A DNA stretch of 64,000 nucleotides, from NCBI GenBank assembly GCA_021442155.1, contig JAKCPB010001400.1:1-64000 (forward strand). The letters run 5' to 3'. Position 1 is the stretch's first letter. Each line of letters starts with the position of its first letter. Below the pieces are notes generated by a model. The model was not told where the DNA came from and did not search any database. It saw only the letters and a list, made by a program, of their open reading frames with translations. This document shows, piece after piece, positions 49,975 through 60,399 of this stretch. A program made the translations under genes and the position numbers. Source of the DNA: Cymbidium sinense. Its lineage: Eukaryota; Streptophyta; Magnoliopsida; Asparagales; Orchidaceae.

Positions 49975-50408
49975 TTTTTTTAACAAAGAACAAATTTAGA
50001 TTCCACATTTCTTCTTCTTGATTTCATCAATCAAGTAACACACCAAGTTCTCAAAGACATAAGCGACATAGATAAGAAACGCGAGAAAAATCAAAATAGA
50101 AATAAAACCAACTCTACAATAAAGACACAATTTCAGCGGAGATCAAGCGTTATTCAGTTTCTAGTTCCCATCGAACCACCGCCTCGGTAGCGGGATCGCC
50201 ATCATATCTACAATCTCTCCTTCCACCACCATGTATCCTCGTCACTCCTCCTACCTCCATAGGTCCAACCACCACCTCCATCAGACCACCACCTCCATAT
50301 CCACCTAAATCCCCACCACCACTATGATAATCGCCACCTCCACCCTCGTAGATCTGGCGAGTCACGGTTGATAGTGATGGTCCTGCCTTCATGGATCTAC
50401 CCATTATT
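49975..50408 (-). pseudogene. G5: GRP retrocopy, frameshifted
   Basis: From 50408 the minus strand reads NG(stop)I-EGRTITIN, the RRM end, followed by a Gly-rich tail split by frameshifts (an 84-codon frame at 50150-50404 contains GGGGDYHSGGGDLGGYGGGG) and the 3' UTR. It shares the TAG with G1 and G4. Confidence 0.8.
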
Positions 50409-52364
50409 AGGGTTTAGGTTTAGGTTTAAGTTTATTAGATTTTAGGGTTTAGGTTTATTTTTTAATTTATTTAGATACTTTAGGTTTAGGTTTAGGGTTT
50501 GGAGTTTAGGGTTTAGGTTTTGGGGTTTAGGGTTTAGGGTTTAGGGTTAGGGTTTAGGGTTTAGGGTTTAGAGTTTAGGGTTTAGGGTTTAGGGTTTAGC
50601 ATTTTGGGGTTTATGCTTTTAGGGTTTAGGGTTTATGTTAGGGTTTGGGTTTAAGGTTTAGGTTTTAATGTTTAGGGTTTAGGGTTTAGGGTTTATGGTT
50701 CCGGATTTAGAGTTTAAGGTTTAGAGTTTAGGGTTTAGGGCTTAGGGTTTTTTTGTGTTAAGGGTTTAGGGTTAATTTTTTGTTTAGCGTTTACAGTTTA
50801 GGGTTTTTTTAATTAATTAAACTGATAAGTTTAGGTTTATTTAGTTTATTACTTATTTATTTTAGTTTAATTTATTTTTTATTTTTATTTTGGTTTATTT
50901 TTTATTTTTCTTAGTTTAGTTTATTTATGTTGATTTATTTTTTAGTTTATGTTTTATTTATCATTTTAGGTTTAGGTTTAGGTTTTTGTTTTTATTTTTA
51001 TGTTTACATTTTAGATTTTTATTTTACATTTATTTTTAGGTTTTATATTTTTTACGTTTAGGTTTATTTTTAGTTGAGTTTTATTTTTATTTTCTTTTTT
51101 AGGTTTAGGTTTTATTTTATTTTTAGGTTTAGTTTAAGTTTTATTTTATTTTTTTTAACTTTAGCTTTTATTTTAGGTTTATTTTAGGTTTATTTTTAGT
51201 TTAGATTTTGGTTTATTTTAGTTTATTTTATTCTATTTAGCTTATATTTTGGCTTAAGTTTTAATTATTTTAGTTTATTTTAATTGACTTTAGGTTTAGG
51301 TTTATTTTATTTTATTTATTTTATTTTATTTTAGGTTTAATTTTTTTTAGTTTAGGGTTTAGGTTTAATTTTTTATTTATTTTAGGTTTATTTTTTAGGT
51401 TTAGGTTTTTATATAGTTTTTATTTTATTTTATTTTAAATTTATTTTATGTTTATTTTTTATTTTATTTAGGTTTTCAAATCTTAAGTTTATTTATATTT
51501 CGTAGTTTAATTTATGTTTTTATTAATTTTATTATAGTTTATTTTAGGTTTTTATTTTAGGTTTATTTTTAGGTTTTTTTAGTTTAGGTTTAGGTTTATT
51601 TTTAGTTGAGTTTTATTTTTATTTTATTTTTTGGTTGAGGCTTTTTTTTATTTTTGGGTTTACATTTAAGTATTTATTTTATTTTTTTTACTTTAGATTT
51701 TAAGTTAATATTTTAGGTTTTATTTTTTATTTTAGGTTTCGGTTTATTTTTAGTTTATTTTATTTTATTTAGCTTAGGTTTAGGTTTAAGTTTTAATTAT
51801 TTTAGTTTATTTTATTTGAGTGTAGGTTTAGGTTTATTTTATTTTGTTTATTTTATTTTCATTTTAGGTTTAATTTTTTTTTAGCCTAGAGTTTAGATTT
51901 TATTTTTATTTATTTTTAGGTTTAATTTTTAGGTGTATTTTTTAGGTTTAAGTTTTTATTTAATTTTGATTTTACTTTATTTTAGATTTATTTTATTTTT
52001 ATTTTGCGTTTAGTTTTTATTTTATTTGGCTTTTTAATTCTTAAGTTTATTTTAATTCCTAGTTCAGTTTATGTTTTTATATATTTTATTTTTGATTATT
52101 TTTATTTTTAGGTTTAGGTTTAGGTTTTAGTTTAGGTGTTTATTTTATTTAGGCTTAAGTTTATTTATTTATTTTATTTTTAGGTTTTATTTAATTTATG
52201 TGAAGGTTTTTAGGATTTTATGGTTTAGGATTTGGTATTTTAGGGTTTAGGGTTTTATGGTTTAGGGTTTAGGATTAGGGTTTATGGTTTAGGGTTCAGT
52301 GTTTAGGATTTATGGTTTAGGGTTTTTCAGGTTTAGTGTTATAGTTTAAGGTTTAGGTTTTAAA
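50409..52364 (+). repeat. Unit D, telomere-like and AT-rich blocks up to LINE copy 4
   Basis: TTTAGGG block to 50800, AATTAATTAAACTG motif near 50811, AT-rich blocks (51000-52200) parallel to 43100-43860 in unit C, then TTTAGGG variants with GGGTTTTTCAGGTTTAGTGT, the point where LINE copy 4 interrupts. Confidence 0.86.
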
Positions 52365-52370
52365 GGGAAA

Positions 52371-52384
52371 CCCATGATATGGGG
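52371..52384 (-). other. LINE copy 4 3'-terminal hairpin
   Basis: CCCA and TGGG arms around TGATA (CCCATGATATGGGG on +). The pairing is kept although the sequence differs from the CCCC/GGGG form in copies 2 and 3. Confidence 0.55.
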
Positions 52385-54198
52385 TATTTTATTACCAAAA
52401 AAAGGTTACAAGGTCCTTAAAGTGATAAACTCCAACTGGATAATCAATCAAGAACAAAGGCAAAGGCAAAACCTCCAAGATAAGCGAGGACTAAAGTGGC
52501 CATAATACCATTCTATCGAAAGCGCTCATAAAACCGAACCAATCAAAAGAGGTAGCAGTGATGAAGGTCGAGAGAAAATAGGAGATAAATTACAGCAATC
52601 AGAAACCAGCTTACAATGACCTTGGAACATAAAAGAGATCAACAAGTGAATTGAAATGAGTCTCAACATTAAAATCCAGAAAATATAGCTTAGATGGCAA
52701 CATCCAAGATAGGAAGATACAAACAAATTGGCCATAAAACTCCTCAATCGAGTAGACATGGCAATAGTAGATAAACAAAAGAATAAAGCATATAGAGCTT
52801 ATCACGAAGGTAGCAAAGCAACAATCACCAAAACCCTCACCATCGTGACAATTAGAACATCTTTCGGGGCATGAGACCACGAAATTCTACAACAAAAGAA
52901 AGAGCCAAGCGAGACAAGGAAAGCCAAAAGATAAATCTCAAGACAAAGGCAAAAGAAAACCAATTAGCTAGCCATGTTGCCACTCATCCGAATAATCAAA
53001 AGTTTGATAGAAAAGGATGAAGTAAGCATAGAAAAGGTAGAATAATGAATTCCAATGATAAGCATAAAATAGACAGGAAGGTGATTCAAAGCAAAACAAC
53101 CAAGCAATAAACATCAATAGAGACTTATTTGAATCAAATAATCCAAACCGGGGAGTAAGGTGGGAATTGATCCAAATAACCAACAAGGCGGTTAAAACCA
53201 ACAAAAGGCCAAGATTCCACCCATAAACATATATAGGTAAAGGAAAGGATAGATAATGAATATCTCCCACCATAAGCCAATCCGGTAAGTGACATTCGGA
53301 CATCGGTCGTCGATGCTTATTCACCATAATCCACTAAGAGTAATGACAATAATAACCAGTGGGTTTGTTAATAACCCAATTATGCATATAAGATAAATCA
53401 TTAATTAATGCCAAGCATAACAAAGAAATGTGCTTCAAGTTGTACATATTCTAATCATAGCATAGGATGGGAGAACAATAGCAAGGAAAAGCAACAACAT
53501 CCCAGGCAGCATGGACAATACTGTTAACACTCCCATTAGGAAAATGAAGTAATAGAAGGATATATAGTAAAATTGTATAAGTTCAAGGATTTTCCATCGA
53601 GTAGCGTGCCCACAATAGGGCACAATGATAATCCCTTGAAAAACTCCAAACGATCATGGAAGCAAAACCGAAACAACAAGACTAATATTGAAAAAAATAA
53701 CACAATTCCATCAAAGAGATATTAGTGTAGAGATGGGATATCCCAATCAAAAATAAGCGCAATAAAGAAAAGCGCAATCAATAGGTGCTCAATAGTAGTC
53801 CTAAACAGTTCGATCCTCATGCATTGATTAAGAAAGAGAAAGGTAAATCAGCAAAGTCCGCCTAAATTACCATAGAACTTATAGCGATTAAATCGTAGCG
53901 ATTAAGAGATAAAGGATAATGTGACCCAGAGATAAATCGATGGTGAAAATCGAAAGTTACCACATAAGGAACACTCATAAGAGCAACACTATCCCAATTA
54001 ACAATCCTTGGAAAGTACAGGCTTGCCATACAATCATTGAGAGTATACAAACCATAGGTTAAGATCCAGAGAGCTTGATTAGGCATGATCACTGTACTAG
54101 CGGCGGTAAAGGGATACTATAGCGATTACAAGAGAGACAACTAATCAGATAAACCAAATCCACAAACATCCAAAATCTTAAGACATCAATAGGAAACT

Positions 54199-55072
54199 TC
54201 AGACTATAATACTTCTCAAACAGAAATGACACTCCAATCCAAGAAGGTAACAGCACAAACCCATTAGATGTAGGATTACAATATAAACAATGACTGTAAA
54301 TATGATTCACAACCACCCTGAAATGAGCGACAAGCCGAAAAAATAATCAGACAATCGACAGTCACTCCCATGAGAGCAACTAATGCAACATTGTAAGACT
54401 AGAATATAAAATAAGAAGATGATTCCAAGTAGAGACATCATTACCAATCAGAATTTTAAGAAAATAAAGGTCCAAAACCAACTTGCTAAGACAATAGTAG
54501 GCAAGATGGCAAAAGATAGCGGAGGAAAAGCGGGAGTAGAAAAAATCTACTGACCCAGACAGTGATGAAAAAACCAAATCAACAAACAAATCAACAAACA
54601 ACCATGGCAGCAAACCTCCAAAACCCAAACAGCAACAGGCAACATCAGACTATAATACTTCTCAAATAGAAATGACACTCCAATCCAAGAAGGTAGCAGC
54701 ACAAACCCATTAGATGCGGGATTATAATATAAACAATGGTGAAATGATTCACCACGAAATGAGACAAGCTAGCGAAATAATCCAGGCAATCGAGTCACTC
54801 CCATCGAGCAACTAATGCAACATTGTAAGCCACTAGAATATAAAATAAGAGGATGATTCAAGTAGAGACATCATTACAATCGTGAATTTTAAGAAAATAA
54901 AGGTCCAAAACTTGCTAAGACAAGAGTGCAAGATGGCAAAAAATAGCAAGAGGAAAACTGAGGAGCAAAGAAAAAAAATCAGCAGCTCAACCCACAAGGA
55001 TGAAAACCAAATCAACAAACAAATCAACAAACAACCATGGAAGAAACCTCCAAAACCCAAAAGCAATTAAAC
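54199..55072 (-). repeat. 446-bp tandem duplication inside the LINE copy 4 3' region
   Basis: A segment beginning CAGACTATAATACTTCTCAA at 54200 recurs at 54646, an offset of 446 bases. It continues through GAAATGACACTCCAATCCAA, ATGCAACATTGTAAG and AAATCAACAAACAAATCAAC. The second copy is shorter through many small losses. Two leucine-rich frames (54380-54628, 54833-55066) are the same stretch read twice; I do not treat them as proteins. Confidence 0.85.
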
Positions 55073-55439
55073 CCAATCCATTCCAAGATAAGGATTTAGC
55101 ACCAAAATAACCATTAAAAGAGACCGGTATTACAATTTCTTCCCTTGCAGAAAGCATGCCGAGGTTAGATATTATAAAAGCAAGGACCTACTGCAAAAAT
55201 CAAGCCCAACAACCAACCAAAATCCTTTCAAAGATAAGTGATGGAACCTTTATGAATAAGGCCTTTAAGGAGTAAAGAGTCCCAAGGAATGTAAGCATTA
55301 GCCAAAAAAATACTATAATCATCAAAATAAAACGAACCAAAGATAATGCACACTAATCCGATGCCTAGAGTCAACATAGTTAATAGCAATGCTCCAAGCC
55401 ATATTATCAGTGAGAAAAAGCTGGTTAAAGGAGTTAGTT

Positions 55440-55715
55440 TAAAAATCTAAGCCCATCAAAGTAGATAACTTCCTCCAGCAATTATTAATTAAGGTTAAAG
55501 AAGTTGTGCCAAAAGTACCAAATTTTATTATTAAGATTGAAGAAGAAATTATGAAAACCAAGGGATCTAGCGACAAAAACAATCTTAGAAGAATTAATGA
55601 GAGGTTCAATAAGAACAAGTAACTTAATATTATGAATATGATAAAGACTTCTAACACGATTGCGGACAGGAAGAGACCCACAACCCCAGATATTCCAAAT
55701 AAGAAAATTAATCAT
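55440..55715 (-). pseudogene. LINE copy 4 ORF2 remnant (endonuclease N-terminus only)
   Basis: Starts at 55715 with MINFLIWNIWGCGSL, LYHIHNIKLLVLIEPLINSS and IVFVARSLGFHNFF. The Asn and Glu positions of the APE active site are present, but the conserved Arg-Gly after Asn reads as Trp-Gly. Beyond about 55485 similarity to the other copies is lost, and GDFN, RT and RNase H are absent. The ATG at 55713-55715 overlaps the ORF1 stop at 55708-55710. Confidence 0.82.
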
Positions 55716-57130
55716 AAGTAGACAACCAAAAGAGAAAAAGAAGAGAGAAAGGAAAGAGAGAAAGAAGTGACGACACATTACTTTTTTGGGGTGGAAGAGA
55801 GCGAGTGGTTCTAGTGAAGTTATTATTAAAAATTTTTTCTTTGTAGGATTTTTTGTATTTAACAATTTGAAAAAGTCTATCATAATCCAAATTATCTCCC
55901 TCAGAAAGAGATTGATTTTTGAGTTCTGGAATAATAGAAGGATCTATCAATGTTTTAGGAGAGGGGATTTCACCTTCTTCCCTATCGGATAGAGTGTGAG
56001 AAATTGGGTTCAATTGATTATCACTCTGAAGGGAAATAGATGGGGAAGTTCTAGCACCATTCGTAATACAAATATCTTTCTCAATATGTTCTGAAGCCAT
56101 AGGGTCATCATTGTTTTGGTCCATTATATGATTCTCATTCAAATTGTTTAGTTGGGTGTCCAATATAAGGCTACCATTCAGATTTTCAGGATTTAAATGC
56201 GAAAGAGCTATCAAAACCGATTATTACAAGCGTGGTTAGGTAAATTGTAAATTGCATCGCCACACCCTCAATGTGCATTTTAATACCAAGGTCGAGTGTT
56301 TTCCACTAGACAAATCAAGAGGAGGTGTGGGAAGGAGAGGTTCTTTTGAGTATCTTTAGCACATATGCTAGAGTAGTGGTTTTCCCGCCCATTAATGGTA
56401 GTCGTATTCTGGCTAAATTTTTCTCGAGATTAGGGTGAAGCATAAAACATTCTGAGTGGTCGCGTCTGAATCTTGCAAAGGAGTGCAAAAGACAGAAAAT
56501 TTTGAATTTTTTGACTATGTCCAAATTTTTCGAGCCAATCCAAATCTCTTTGGGATATTTTTTTGTGATGTCTATCTCAACGAGAATACGATGGATGGCC
56601 TAGATCTAGTGGCCGCTGTTGGTCAATTTGGAGAGGCCTACCAAAAGGCCAACAAAGAAACAAAACTTGATGAGTGACATAATGTATGCGCATGTTAGGA
56701 AAAGCAAGCCATAGAGGGACAATGGGAGATTCCTCTTGACATCAAAGAGGGGCTACCATTTCAATATGATATGACAATTATGCACAAAATAAGAACAGAA
56801 TGAAAACCCGTGAATAATCTAAATCATTTGAGAGTTGAATAAGAATATGAGGGATCGATACCGATAGTGAAAGTACCATAATTTTAAACTATGAAAGAAA
56901 GAGCTAATATTATCAAGAGTCGCGTCAAGGGAGAATTTACCCACCAAAGCGAACTCAAGGGCTTAGCAAGTTTCTCAACATCCGACCGAACATTATGGTA
57001 ATCCATGATAAGATGTCAAATGAGATTAACCAAGCATTCAAGCTAGGGATCTTACCGTGATAAAGAGTCTGAATGATTTAACAACAGTGCATTAACAGTG
57101 CAATTGAATCCAAAAACCCAGGAGTCGATA
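55708..57130 (-). pseudogene. LINE copy 4 ORF1 (gag-like), broken
   Basis: The last 168 codons are open (55708-56214), with NGARTSPSIS and SDREEGEIPSPK, an acidic Ser/Asn-rich tail ending WLSTYD. Upstream the zinc-knuckle region near 56460 has lost its first two Cys (only DHSECF remains). The DUF4283-like part at 56560-56960 is in pieces. The N-terminus is placed near 57120 by alignment with copy 1. Confidence 0.8.
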
Positions 57131-57312
57131 GCCGTTGCCGGCCGAGAAGCGCGGGATTCGCAGAGACCAAAGCCTCCACCATTTCTCTAATCCAAGGACG
57201 CCACACCATACGGAGAGTCAAGCGTGCTCGCAGAGAAAGCCAGACAAGCACCAAAACCCCAGAATGGACAATCCAGGGGAACTCAATGAGAGGAGCGTTA
57301 GATTTGGTTTGG

Positions 57313-59374
57313 TAGGTTTAGGAATGAGTTTGGGTTTAGGGTTTAGGTAGGGTTTAGGGTTTAGTGGTTAGGATTTAGGTTTAAGGTTATAGCAGGTGTG
57401 GGTGTGGGTTGGGTTTATGGTTTAGGGTTTTTGGTTTGGGGTTGTAGGTTTAGGGTTTAGGGATTATGGTTATCTTTTTTAAATTAAGTAAACCATTAAG
57501 TCTAGGTTTATTTAGTTTATTTTATTTTTTGTTTTTATTTAGGTTTATTTTTTATTTTTATTTAGCTTAGTTTATTTATTTTAGTTTAGATTTTATTTTA
57601 GATTATTTTAGGTTTAGGTTTACATTTATTTTTAGTTTAGTTTTATTTTTATTTTATTTTTTAGGTTAAAGTATTATCTTTAAATTTTTGGTTTCATGGT
57701 TTTATTTTAGGTTTATTTTTAGGTTTTATTTCTTAGTTTAATTTTTGTTTTTATTTTATTTTATTTTATTATATTTTATTTTATTTTATTATATTTTATT
57801 TTATTTAGTTTATGGTTAAGGTTTAGTTTAGTTTAGGTTTAGGTTTACGTTTTATTTATTTTGTTTAAGTTTAACTTTATTTTATTTTGTTTATTTGAGG
57901 TTTAGGATTTTTTTGTAGTTTGGGTTTAGCCTTATTTTTTTTATTTATTTTAGGTTTTATTTTAGTTTAGGCTTATTTTAGTTGAGTTTTATTTTATTTT
58001 ATTTTAGGTTTAGGTTTTATTTATTTTTGGGTTTACATTTAAGTATTTATTTTATTTTTAGCTTTAGTTTTAATATTTTAGGTTTATTTTTAGGTTTATT
58101 TTTAGGTTTAGGTTTATTTTAGTTTATTTTTTTTATTTAGCTTAAGTTTAGGTTAATTATTTTAGTTATTTTATTTTATTTGAGTGTAGGTTTAGGTTTA
58201 TTTTATTATGTTTATTTTATTTCATTTTAGGTTTAATTTTTTTAACATAGGGTTTAGATTTTATTTTTATTTATTTATTTTTAATTTGGCTGGTAGGTTT
58301 ATTTAGCATTTATTTTATTTTAGGTTTTATTATTATCGTTTAGTTTTACTTTATTTAGGTTTAATTCAAGATATCTAATTAGTTTATGTTTTATTTATTT
58401 TATTTTAGTTTATTTTATTTTTATATTTTATTTAGGTTTAGGTTTAGGGTTTAGGGTTTATTTATTTAGAAGTTTATTTATTTTATATTTTTAGTTTATT
58501 TAGTCAGTTTAGGTTTTATAGTGGTTTAGTATCATTTTGTGGTAGTTTTATTAGGGTTTAGGGTGGGTTTAAGGAGTGTTAGGTTTATTTTAGAGTTTCA
58601 TGTCAGTGGCCTGGAGTTAAGGGCCAGGGTCAGTTTTTATTTAGGTTTGGGTTTGGAGTGAGTCAGTTATAGGGAGGTCAGTTGGTTTATAGGTTTGGTA
58701 GGTTGCAGGTTTAGTGTTAGTTTATGGTTATCTTAAATTATGCAAACCATTTGTCAGTTTATTTAGTTTATTTTATTTATTTAGTTTATTTTATTTTTAT
58801 TTTATTTATGTTTATTTTATTTTATTTAGTTTAGTTTATTTATTTTAGTTTATGTTTTTATTTAGTTTATTTTTAGAGGTTTATGATTTATGTTTTTTAG
58901 TTTAGTTTTATTTTATTTTATTTTTAGGTTTAGTATATCTTTAATTTGTTTATGGTTTATTTTAGGTATTTTTTAGGTTTATTTTAGTTTAATTTGGTTT
59001 TATTTTATTTTATTTTATTTATTTAGTTTAGTTTAGTTTATTTTAGGTTTAGGATTAGGTATTTATTTATTTTGTTTTAAGGTTTAGGTTTTGTAGTTTT
59101 GGGTTTAGGTTTATTTTTTTATTTTTTTAGGTTTATTTTTTAAGTTTAGGTTTTTATTAAGTTTTATTTTATTTTATTTTAAATTTATTTTATTTTTATT
59201 TTACATTTAGTATTTATTTTATTTAAGTTTTTAATTTAGTTTAACTTTTTATTTCTTTTATTTTTTTTTTTATTTATTTAGTTTATTTTATTTTATTTAG
59301 GTTTAGGTTTTTTTAATTATTATATTTTTAGATTTTATTTAGTTTGGTTTGGCTTTTAGGTTTTAGGTTTAGGG
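57313..59374 (+). repeat. Unit D continued, duplicated AT-rich blocks
   Basis: TTTAGGG-like words, then two AT-rich segments opened by AAATTAAGTAAACC (57481) and AAATTATGCAAACC (near 58735). They parallel 44190-45580 and 45580-46250 in unit C. An ATTTTA/TTTTA run lies at 57755-57803. Homopolymers are shorter than in unit C, and 58500-58740 has many odd C/G bases (GTCAGTGGCCTGGAG). No gene. Confidence 0.83.
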
Positions 59375-60399
59375 TTTTTTTTTTTAAGGAAACCCCATTA
59401 TCTTAGGGTATTTTATTGCCACGGGTTACAAGATCCTTAAAAGGATAAACTCTCTAATCGCTCAAAGAGCTAATCACCTAAGGAGTAAATCCCCATCTAA
59501 GTACATCCAAAAGCAAGAGAAAACATTAATCAAAAAGATACAATATGGCTAACATAATAATCGAAAGGAAGATTAAGGCCAATGCTCTGATGGTTGTAAG
59601 AGAGCTTGGTAATATGGAGCAAACCTGCAAGAGAACAAGGGAGAATCACGCAGTGACTAGAGGAGATTAGGGTAAAATAATACAAATAGAGAGATAAATG
59701 AAAACAATAAAAACTGAGAGCGATAATAGGGAAAGTTGATAAAGAAGGTTCTTCAATCACAAATTGGGGCGATGCAAAATTGAGCATCCAAACTTCATTA
59801 GATGGGTTACATCACATGAGCTACTACCATACCAAAAGGGAGTGAAAACATCACACCCATCATAGCCAACAAACCTGTGAGGAGGTAACACCCAGTTGTT
59901 GATAGTCTTATGAACTTTATTACCTACAATCCTAAACACAATCATATCTAAAATAGAGAGGTAATTGCAAAGGGCTAAATGGTAAGTTGCCTCATTGAAG
60001 AAAGATATCAGCAATATAGTCATCCTGACATGAGAGTATATAAACATATGGGAATTATTCATCTTAGCCAGAGCCTCATATCCAAGTGAAACCAGCATAT
60101 AAACCCACCATCAAAAAAAATAGCAGATGAGATAACCTACAGCGATCATGCTAATCAAGTCAATGATCTTATAGTTCAGACCTTCCCATCATAAGATATA
60201 TAATTGAAACTTTCAGGCGAAACAACCCCCATGTCCATATGAGTAATTGGAGAAAGATAATTATAAAGGAAGGCTAGCTCAACACCTGGCAAACCAACCA
60301 AAACTAACAACAAGTAAGGACATTTAGAGCTACAGCTCCCATGGCGATATCTGGGTCAATTGAATAATCTTGCTCAACAGATAACCGAGAGAACAAGAC
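59375..60399 (-). mobile_element. LINE copy 5: 5'-truncated LINE 3' end, 1.0 kb
   Basis: Eleven-base A tail (T at 59375-59385), AAGGAAACCCC, hairpin and the TATTTTATTGCC, GGTTACAAGATCCTTAAA words shared with copies 2 and 3. About 1 kb of 3' region aligns with the copy 2 segment near 5339-6300 (ACCTGCAAGAGAACAAG, AGTCTTATGAACTTTA). It ends at AACAAGACT followed by AGGGTTTAGGG. The same place in unit C (46261-46285) is uninterrupted, so both junctions are defined. Confidence 0.9.
59393..59408 (-). other. LINE copy 5 3'-terminal hairpin
   Basis: CCCC and GGG arms around a 9-base loop (CCCCATTATCTTAGGG on +), the loosest of the terminal hairpins. Confidence 0.4.

Larger units (their letters stand above)
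52365..57312 (-). mobile_element. LINE copy 4 (lineage A), ORF2 mostly missing, 4.9 kb
   Basis: Has a 3' end (GGGAAACCC hairpin, AATACC/TTTTATTACC word) and a 5' end close to TTTAGG at 57312, with ORF1 and only the first 80-90 residues of the endonuclease between 55440 and 55715. A 3-kb 3' region follows with no RT or RNase H motif. Lineage A is shown by the ORF1 tail and by MINFLIWNIWGCGSL. The A tail is very short (AAAA-like). Unit C shows the interrupted sequence without this element near 43985-44030. Confidence 0.85.

Noticed and set aside
50150..50404. Gly-rich 84-codon frame as an independent cell-wall-type GRP
   Set aside because: It aligns with the Gly region of the GRP retrocopies read with frameshifts, and has no signal peptide.
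54380..55066. Pair of similar leucine-rich frames that could look like tandem membrane genes
   Set aside because: They are one DNA segment present twice through the 446-bp duplication in LINE copy 4, and the frames drift apart.
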